Source: Nectonema munidae
Lineage: Eukaryota; Nematomorpha; Nectonematoida; Nectonematidae
Assembly (NCBI GenBank): GCA_030549495.1
Contig: JAUIRK010001036.1
Location: 883,920 to 947,919 of the forward strand
DNA length: 64,000 nt
Direction of reading: 5' to 3'
The notes beneath the pieces are model-generated. The model saw only the letters and a program-made list of their open reading frames with translations, was not told where the DNA came from and ran no database searches. Below are positions 56,640 through 64,000 of this stretch, piece by piece. Made by a program: the position numbers and the translations under genes. How positions within the stretch are numbered: position 1 is the stretch's first letter; each line of letters opens with the position of its first letter.

Positions 56640-57085
56640 TAAGAGGTCAATTATAAAAAGTTGTATTTAGGTCTAGTTTAGTAACGAAGCTGGGAAGTGT
56701 AGGCTACTAACGCAGATGAGAATGATGAGGATAATGTGTAAGTGAGTTTGCAATGTACGGTTAGTTAAATGAGAAAATAAGAAGTTTTGTCAAGTCAATG
56801 AGATGAACGGTATCTAAAATCAAAGATTCAGGTTGCTTGGTCATGTAAATCGAAGGTCAAATGTGAAAAGTTGAGGAGCAAACTAAAGACAAATATAAGG
56901 GAAGGCCTGAAATAACTTAGAAAGGGGTAGTTGAAAACAATATGAGGAAGATGAGTTGGAAACTAGGGAAAGAGCCAAATAGGGAAAATTGGAGACAATG
57001 TCTTTGCTTTTCACAGTTTTATTTACTGGCTATACCTCTACCTGCTGCCAATTTAGCCCTAAAACTGATTATTATTATTGTATAA
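56640..57085 (+). pseudogene. RTE-like retrotransposon, 3' end fragment
   Basis: Decayed plus-strand reading: MRMMRIMCK near 56720, FRLLGHVNRRSNVK near 56830-56870, GRPEIT and GVVENNMRKMSWKLGKEPNR near 56910-56980, ENWRQCL at 56985, the C-terminal tail of RTE-type reverse transcriptases (compare RWHGHVLRR at 2970). Ends in (ATT)n at about 57068. Frameshifts are numerous. Independent of the copy at 490-3197. Confidence 0.65.
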
Positions 57086-59815
57086 ATTTAGTGTCATTTA
57101 TTATTCTTCTCCACTTCAATCTTGTTTTACCTTCTCTTCAAGTTTTTTATACCATATTTATTCTATTTATATTTCAAAAAACTTTTATTTGGCTACCTTC
57201 AAATTTTTTCAGTTCTTTCAAATTTTTTGACTAAATGGGGTAAAAAAGGCACCTAACAAATATTCTATAACTAATATCTTCTTATATTCAATATAACAAT
57301 AATATTTACTCGTGATCTAGTAGCCTCTAATTTCAATCAAATTTTTTATTGATGATAAAATTGTCAACAAAAACATTCATTCAAATTCTAAATTAAATAT
57401 ATTTTTATACCAAATCGACCATGCTGGTTTGATTTATGGAATTAGTTTTCGAAATTTGGGTATGAAAATTTCTCCAAATATCTAATTTGTGATGAACGAC
57501 TATAAACAAAATTTTTTGGGTAAATTGTTATATATTCGTTGTATACATCCCCGTCGCCAGACTCTAAGTATAGGGAGGTGACAAAACTGATTTGAATGCT
57601 TACAAGAAGGTGTATATAGTAACCCATTTAGTCCAGAATTCAAGAAAACAGAAACACTGACTAACTCTTGTTTTAAATGGAATTAAATAGGAAATACGGA
57701 AATCGTCTATTGGTACTAAATGGGTTAATATATTTCCACCGAGTTCCAGGACGGTGGCACAGCAAAATTAGATATGATGTATGCACAGACTGCCAGGTGA
57801 TACCAAGAGTTGCTTTAGGGCGAGGAAAAATTGACCCAAAAAAAATGGAAAAAAATTGACATTTACTCAGAGAAAAGTTGACTTTATTGACTTTTTAAAG
57901 TTTCATTAAATTGAACAACTATGAACACTTTAGAGAAAGTATTGAAAATTATTTCAAAGAATCCATGACTTTGTAATACAACAAAATATAATTAATGACA
58001 TTTTCTGATTTAAAATTCGATCATTTTCTAGCAGTTTTTCCAGTTTAGAAAAAGATCTTTCTACTTCTAAAATTAAAACTTGACAATTTTGTAATTTGGG
58101 ATAAGTACTGCGAGAGATTTGAGAGTTTTCCATATTCATGATTTTATTGATTTCATTTTATTTGAATCTATTTTCAAGATAACTTTTAACGACACATTTG
58201 TCTTAAATGAAATAATGTTGAACAAGTGAAGGCATCTTCGATTGAAAAAGTTTCTATGTTGACCTTTTCATACTAAATCAATGAATCATGAATATTCTCT
58301 AAATTATTTATTGTTAGCAAGTTTTGACACAGATTTTCTTTTTTAACAATTTCTTGAAATTTGGCAATAAAATTCCATCATCTTCATCATTAATTTCTTC
58401 ACTGCTGGAAGATTTTAATGAAAATATTTTGCTGCTTGCAACCAATTTGTCAATTTGGTTACAATTGGAACAGAAGTGTTGCTGATAGGTTTGAAAAGAG
58501 AACGTCTTTTTCTATTACATATGAAAAACATGCAATGATAAAAAGTTAGGGAAATTTCCTAACTTCTTCAGCGGATATATCGTATGTAACAGCTTTTGTC
58601 AACAAAAAAAATTTGTCTTACAAAAAATTTCTTCATGTTTAACCTCAGTCAGGCAAACTTTACAGTAAAACCTTTTATTAGATGAAAAAAAGCCCAACTA
58701 TTGTGAAAGTGTTGATATAAAGAAGAAATCTTGTATGTATCGCTTATAACAAAGTTAGGCACATTGAATCAAAAAGTGTTAAATATAAAAATTAACTTTA
58801 TTGACCTAAACTCGAAAAATTGACTTTAATTTACTTAAAAATTTGAAATTAGTTCAAAAAAATTTCGACTAAACAAGTAAAGATCTTCTTCAAAGAGTTT
58901 TTGCTAAACGGAAATAAAAGTTGACTTTATTGACTTTTACTCGCCCTGTTTGTTACACAAATTAATACAATATTTAGCAAAAAAAAACATCCAAGTAGGA
59001 TTTATTTTAGAGTTTACCTATTTGACGTTTATCGTTAGATTTGCTTGATTTTGACCAGCGCAGAGGTGTTTGACTCTCTTTCACACAGGATCAGGGCAAT
59101 TTCATACTTGGCGAAGGGCCTGTGATGTGCTTAATTAGTGTTTTAGCCAGAAATTTCTGAGTGGGGCTATGAGATCTGAATTGGGAGCTGAAGCGCAAAT
59201 GAATTAAGGTTTTTTTTAATTTTAGACCAATTCTTTTACATTAAAAAACAGCATCAAACTATTTTATCTAATTAACTAAAAAATATATTCATTATATTTA
59301 AAAGTTGATACAATATGATTTTGAGAAAAAGTTTGGACAAAAAACAGGTTTAGTGCGTAATGCGCGTATACTCTATAGTCTATTTAATTGATTGTATCTA
59401 ATTTTTACTTAATTTTTAATTAAGTAAGAGATTTTCAGGATCTAATTTATATTACGTATTAGAAATCTTGAGTATAAACAGATACAAAAATAAGACATTT
59501 TATTTTTCTCACAAATCTTTTGAAAACTCACTTGGCATTTGATGGCGATTATAAGGTCTAGTTAAAACACCCTGTTAATCCGGCCCTCATCCTTATAATA
59601 TGGAAAAATTAAGTAATGTACTTAAACATCTTATTATTTACAATGGATATGTGTTTACTTTTCACTGACGTTAACACAAAGGGCGTTTGACTTCTCTTCT
59701 TCATGTCTTGTTGAGATAATCTTCTTGACTAGGTAAGTATATACCTTAATTTTGTGAATGCACAAACATGAAATTTTTTGTAAAATATCTTTCTTTTTCA
59801 ACACTTGCTTCAAGT
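57086..59815. other. AT-rich region, repeats only
   Basis: 57325-57470 is a single monomer of the 150-bp satellite (ACATTCATTCAAATT, ATACCAAATCGACCATGCTG). A piggyBac-type MITE is at 57619-57728. Nothing coding recognised to 59815. Confidence 0.5.
57619..57728. mobile_element. piggyBac-type MITE, about 110 bp
   Basis: GTAACCCATTTAGT at the left and ACTAAATGGGTTAA at the right are inverted; one TTAA is intact (57725-57728) and the other is mutated to GTAA. Short AT-rich interior. Confidence 0.6.
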
Positions 59816-59957
59816 GGTACCCGGACATTTGGCCGACAGACATCTGATGGAATGGACATTTAGCCGACGTACATTTCACCGAACGGACATTTGACAGAAC
59901 AGACAATTGACCGAACAGAACAGAACAGACAATTGATCTTTCGGCCAAATGCCCGGA
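59816..59957. repeat. Foldback of GGACATTTGGCCGA minisatellite units
   Basis: Inverted ends CCGGACATTTGGCCGACAG and CTTTCGGCCAAATGCCCGGA enclose tandem variants of GGACATTTRGCCGA and GAACAGACAATTGA. No protein. The minus-strand frame across it is a repeat artefact. Confidence 0.7.
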
Positions 59958-60620
59958 CACGGTAAAGACGCGTATTTTTTCTTACGCTATTTATAACAAT
60001 TTTGTATATTCTTACGTGCCACCAATGAAAGGTATTCGTCTACAGAGCACAAGTTTCACGCTTATAACTGCATTCGGACCTTCGTTCATCGAGTATTAAG
60101 CATCTATGTAATCAATCACTCTTGCTCACTCAGGACTAATTTGCTATATTTTTGTAGGATATAAGGGTCTAACTAATTACTGCCCTACAATATTTCATTT
60201 TATGGTTGGATTTGAAAATATGTTATACTATAATATACTATACTAACATCAACTCTAAAACTAACGATATTCTAACTATGCTAAATCTAACTCTAAAAAG
60301 ATTTAGATACCGGAATAAAAGACTTGATTCTTTAGCAAATATAATAAAGGCGTTGTTGATCCTAACTTGTGTATTCTATTGCGCCGTTGAAAAATTTATT
60401 GGCTTTTGTTCAAGTGACTGCCTACATTACTGCCTCTGACCAAATATAGCTCAAATGTGCATCATTATACCAATGAAGCGGAAATTAATAAAAATATTTG
60501 ATTTTTGGTATGCATTCTAAGACTTAACCTTAAAGGAAGAAAGTGATATGGAAAGTGTACTCATGAGTCCAACAAGTTTTTAAAATAATATAAGAAAAGA
60601 TATGGAATTGAGAGAATTCA
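59958..60620. other. No feature recognised
   Basis: AT-rich sequence with short frames only. Confidence 0.45.
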
Positions 60621-60629
60621 AAATTATTG

Positions 60630-60990
60630 AGGGGTGGCAGGTAGGACAAAACCCCCCTCCCCCTGACAAAAGCCCTTCAGGACAAAAATCTCTCTATCTC
60701 ATTCTGAAGGGAGGGATTTTGTCAGGTTGGGCTTTTGTCTGTACACGTCTTTTTTATGTTTTGTTAACACTAATTCTAATATCTAAATCAAGTTTTTCTA
60801 TTACTCTAATATTAAAATCAAATTTATGGCTTGTGTTAATACTAACTCTAATATTAAAATCAAGTTTTTGTGTTTAAAGGAGAAGGGGGTTCTGTCCTCT
60901 TTCTCATTTTGAGAGAAGGGATTTTGTCCGGGCCCCGAGGGGTGAGAGGGTGTCGCCCCCTCCCGGATGTGTGCCCCTGCTGCGAGCGTA
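60630..60990. repeat. G/C-rich degenerate repeat with inverted segments
   Basis: GGGATTTTGTC occurs twice (about 60713 and 60918), AAAGCCCTTCAGGACAAAA at 60668 is approximately inverted, and TCTAATATTAAAATCAAGTT-like words occur three times between 60775 and 60870. Probably a decayed non-autonomous element. Confidence 0.4.
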
Positions 60991-61684
60991 TATAATGTTG
61001 TGTATGTAGTATATATACTTTAGGATATGGTGTTATTAAATTGTAGGTTGAGTTATGGTTTGTACTGTTTTATTAAAATTTGTTCTTTAGCAAATCTTTC
61101 ATTTCTTCCAGTACAAATTTCTAGAATTTCAATATCTGAGATTGAGTGTACGTACGTACATGTTCATATATCTCTTACGTACATCGATATTCTTTCATAC
61201 TGTTCATCACTCACTTATTAAATTCACTTTATTACAAAGTTTATATCGAATATCTATGCCATTCGTGTAGACTACACTCAAAAGAATTGTTCTAGCATAT
61301 ATTTACATGTCATAAAAGGCCACTTTTTATTTGCAATAAAAATCGCGTTGTGCAACTTCATACAAACCCAGTTTCTTTATAATAAAATGTTGACAGCAAA
61401 GTACTATTGATTTCTTCTGTAGTTTTATCATCAAACTAAGCACATCCATAAATCACTCACTTTAATCAGCTTCAAAACAAACAAGCCATTTTTATAAGTT
61501 TGATCTCCATTGTAATTATTAGTATTGATAGAAATTTTCTTAATCAAATTTTCAACTTTGCTAAAAATCAATATTTATCATATTTACTTTAGTGATGAGT
61601 TTTTATATTTCTAATTTTGGTTAAACAACTCCCTGAAGTTTAAAGGTTAGCATTCAAAAAATTAACTATAATTTATAATAAAAA
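60991..61684. other. No feature recognised
   Basis: AT-rich; nothing supportable. Confidence 0.45.
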
Positions 61685-61850
61685 AGGCCGCCGTTTTTGT
61701 GGCAAAAGTACTTTGTGGTGTTTTGATCTAGAAGGCACAATTGCGCCACTTGTATCGAACCACGAGGAAAGAAGGAGTGATGCGGGATCGAACCCAAGAC
61801 CTTGAGTTATCAAAACCCACTATCTAACCAGCATTACTCACGCCCCCTTC
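61685..61850 (-). mobile_element. tRNA-derived SINE, copy 2
   Basis: On the minus strand: GGGGGCGTGAGTAATGCTGG (A-box region), GGTTCGATCCC as B-box at 61784-61794, then ACAAGTGGCGCAATTGTGCC and AAAACACCACAAAGTACTTT. It aligns with 41183-41335 over about 150 bp. Both copies carry GATAACTCAAG before the B-box. Confidence 0.75.
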
Positions 61851-62745
61851 GGTCGTAGTGGGCGAAGACATGTGTAGCAACGAACTGTAGAAATATAAAT
61901 TAACGTGATGCACGTTCACTTTTCGAAAAAGCAATAAACTTTGAATCTTTGTTCTGATTGAATAAATTTTCGGATACATTGATTTAAGGAGTGCAGCGAG
62001 ATACCTTTATCTTTCAGCATTCACGACACCCTTCCTTCCCAACTATCATAATTATCATTTTTAGACTATTCCTTCTAATTAATATTTAGTGAAAGCAGGC
62101 ATCGCGCTTTATATTCTTCATTAAACTTGCTTTACTTGCTTTCTTCATTAAACTTGCTATTTCCTAAATTCTCATTAATCATTCAAGAATTTGTTTTCGA
62201 TTTTTTTATTTTGCAGGCGCCATTTCGTTAACCTCAAGCTGACTAGTAAGCAGTAATACTTTTAAACATTTTGAATCATTGCTCTACTGTTTTTATACCA
62301 GAAGAGACCTTATTATGAGTTAGTTCGTTTTCGGATTGTTCACACCAAATACCAATCGATTCAGGATAGTTTCAATTCTTTCTATCCAAATCCTTTTGAG
62401 GGCCAATGTGACATCGGTGCAAAGAATTGAAATTGTCTGCTTTAAATGCATAAATTTTGATTAAAAATAAAGCTAGCGATCAGTCTTCGAATTTCACCTG
62501 CTCAAACGGCAAGGGTATAACGGCTGCAGTTAGGTTGTTTTACAAGTTTTACAATGGTTTTAATAAATATGAACTCTAGCGACCCGATTCTACGTGGTTA
62601 GTAATCAAGCTATCACTAGACAATAAGTTTGTTTCCCAAATTGGGAGCGTTCGCGTTAGGATTGTATCGTTCTCTCAGTTGTATTTATATATTGTCACAT
62701 AAATTCTTGTAAAATAATATATATAACAAGGTATAGCTATTCTTT
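61851..62745. other. No gene recognised
   Basis: Mixed composition with short frames only. Confidence 0.4.
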
Positions 62746-62870
62746 TGTAACAAGGGCCGGTAGGTGTTTAGTGGGATGGAAAGTCCAGTTAGACTTGGAC
62801 TCAGCATTCCGGGCGGGCCACGATATCCGAAAGGATGGGTGCGAACGCCACAAAACAACTTAATTAATTA
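62746..62870 (+). other. GC-rich, stem-forming segment of unknown nature
   Basis: The segment is GC-rich in AT-rich surroundings and contains local stems: AGTCCA...TGGACT around 62782-62801 and ATCC-GAAA-GGAT near 62826. It lies about 20 bp after a TATATATAACAAGG stretch. It could be a structured RNA, an LTR or an element head. No standard RNA family was matched by eye. Confidence 0.25.
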
Positions 62871-63154
62871 ATTATAACGGCTGCCAAAAGGAACGTACGA
62901 GCATGAAACTGCTTTAAAAAGGAACGCCCTCTAACCAATACGATGGGTCATTCAGTCGCAACTCTATTCTATGCATTGAGAGTCGAATTCAGAAAAGGCT
63001 ATCCTCCGAATTTTTGATTCGATTTCCAGTGGTTCATTTAACATGTGGTGGTGTCTCTCGCCCTAATATTTTAGTTTTATTTAAATTTTTGATTTATAAA
63101 TATGAGTTCTAGAACCTCCAGCACACCCCGTAATTTTTTTTACCAAAATGCATA

Positions 63155-63178
63155 ACTGTTATATATATATATATATAT
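63155..63178 (+). repeat. (TA)n microsatellite
   Basis: About 20 bp of alternating TA directly before copy 4 of the CATAACCTGTACGG family. Confidence 0.85.
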
Positions 63179-64000
63179 TCTCATAACCTGTACGGTTGAA
63201 CGCGGGTAGACAACTTGCGTGTTATCTCCAACCCGTATATTACGATGATTCTTCTCCAACCTGTATTCTACGATGATTCATCTCCAAACTATATACTACA
63301 ATGATTCATCTCCAACCTGTATACTACGATGATTCATCTCCAACCTGTATACTACGATGATTCATCTTTAACCTGTATACTACGATGGTTTCTATTCCAT
63401 GTACAAATAACTAGGGAGACAATGTTTAACTTTCAGTTCACATTCTGCTAGATGTAAGATTTGATATACCTCATTCGGGGAGACGATGCTACATAAGTTA
63501 TTACCTATAAACCTTATACCTGTATACTACGATGGTTCATCTCCAACCTGTATACCGCGATAATTCATTGGTTCATCTCCAACCTGTATACCGCGATAAT
63601 TCATCTCCAACCTATCAGTTCATATTTTGCTAGATGTAAGATTTGATATACCTCATTCGGGGAGACGATGCTACATAAGTTATTACCTATAAACATTATA
63701 CCTTTATACTACGATGGTTCATCTCCAACCTGTATACCGCGATAATTCATTGGTTCATCTCCAACCTGTATACCGCGATAATTCATCTCCAACCTATCAG
63801 TTCATATTTTGCTAGATGTAAGATTTGATATACCTCATTCGGGGAGAGGATGTTAGATAAGTTATTAATTTTTTCACGATATTAAATAATATATTTTATC
63901 AAATAATCAAAATAAAATTCTGTAATCAAAGAATCAAAAAATATCAAACTTTCTGTTCATATTTTGCTACCTCATACGATGTTATAAAAGTTATTACCTA
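63179..64000 (+). repeat. CATAACCTGTACGG repeat family, copy 4, with nested tandem expansion
   Basis: Begins CATAACCTGTACGGTTGAAC as in copies 2 and 3. The 28-bp unit ACCTGTATACTACGATGATT plus CATCTCCA is repeated about six times to 63390. Then a 182-bp higher-order unit (GCTAGATGTAAG at 63447, 63629 and 63811) holding CATTCGGGGAGACGATGCTA and CCGCGATAATTCAT is present twice plus a partial. It resumes the family 3' part (TTCTGTAATCAAAGAATC) and runs off the window. Confidence 0.85.

Noticed and set aside
59655-59960. 101-codon minus-strand frame with repeated SVGQMSG-like motifs
   Set aside because: Produced by the GGACATTTGGCCGA minisatellite, not by a gene.
1-64000. CRISPR arrays, bacterial operons, rRNA genes, recognisable virus-derived genes
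   Set aside because: None seen; the tandem arrays lack spacer-repeat structure and the proteins are all transposon or metazoan type.

Overview
The window is AT-rich eukaryotic, almost certainly invertebrate metazoan DNA. The evidence is a split class A GPCR gene with a multi-kilobase intron, short GT-AG introns in a second degraded gene, and a dense, nested load of animal-type mobile elements: RTE, CR1/jockey-like and R1/I-like non-LTR retrotransposons, hAT, pogo/Tigger and piggyBac transposons, a tRNA-derived SINE and satellite-like arrays. The element mix and a cargo-gene family that I associate with arthropods suggest an arthropod, but the species cannot be fixed from this sequence. No bacterial-type operon, CRISPR array, rRNA gene or complete tRNA gene is present.

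Layout. 0-9.2 kb is a nest of insertions: a decayed jockey/I-like element is split by a 5'-truncated RTE element (490-3197, 15-bp target duplication) and by a 3.66-kb hAT element (3415-7075, exact 8-bp duplication). The hAT element has lost much of its transposase but carries an unrelated open reading frame and a smaller hAT MITE. 9.2-12 kb has two 139-bp piggyBac MITEs beside a CR1-like reverse transcriptase fossil. 12-17 kb shows nothing coding. 17.1-22.8 kb is the only clearly intact host gene, a 306-residue seven-helix receptor on the minus strand whose DRY triplet is split by a 4.7-kb intron; the intron holds a dead hAT transposase that was itself hit by a 600-bp hAT MITE. 23.9-24.2 kb may be one more exon. 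26-32 kb is repeats, including a 167-bp-arm inverted repeat and a recurrent family with minisatellite blocks.

32.3-38 kb holds a multi-exon gene remnant with tiny introns and, next to or inside its upstream exon, a decayed 4.3-kb piggyBac element. 39.8-40.5 kb is a second copy of the minisatellite-bearing family. 41.2 kb is a SINE; 41.4-44.4 kb is layered hAT and pogo material; 44.6-45.85 kb is a CR1-like fossil whose 3' end abuts a 150-bp tandem array. 46.8-48.7 kb is a structurally complete pogo/Tigger element with perfect TA flanks, subterminal iterons and a transposase broken by two frameshifts. 49.7-51.4 kb is a second tandem array and a Helitron-like element. 53.2-54.8 kb is the 5' part of an R1/I-like retrotransposon. 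54.9 kb has a perfect 53-bp hairpin. The rest is short MITEs, a SINE copy at 61.7 kb and a large expanded copy of the minisatellite family running off the right edge.

Apart from the receptor, nearly everything recognisable is mobile-element derived and broken by stops, frameshifts or later insertions. The most useful observations are the datable nesting, the extra gene inside the hAT ends, the two long hairpins, and the repeat families that recur with different internal tandem expansion.
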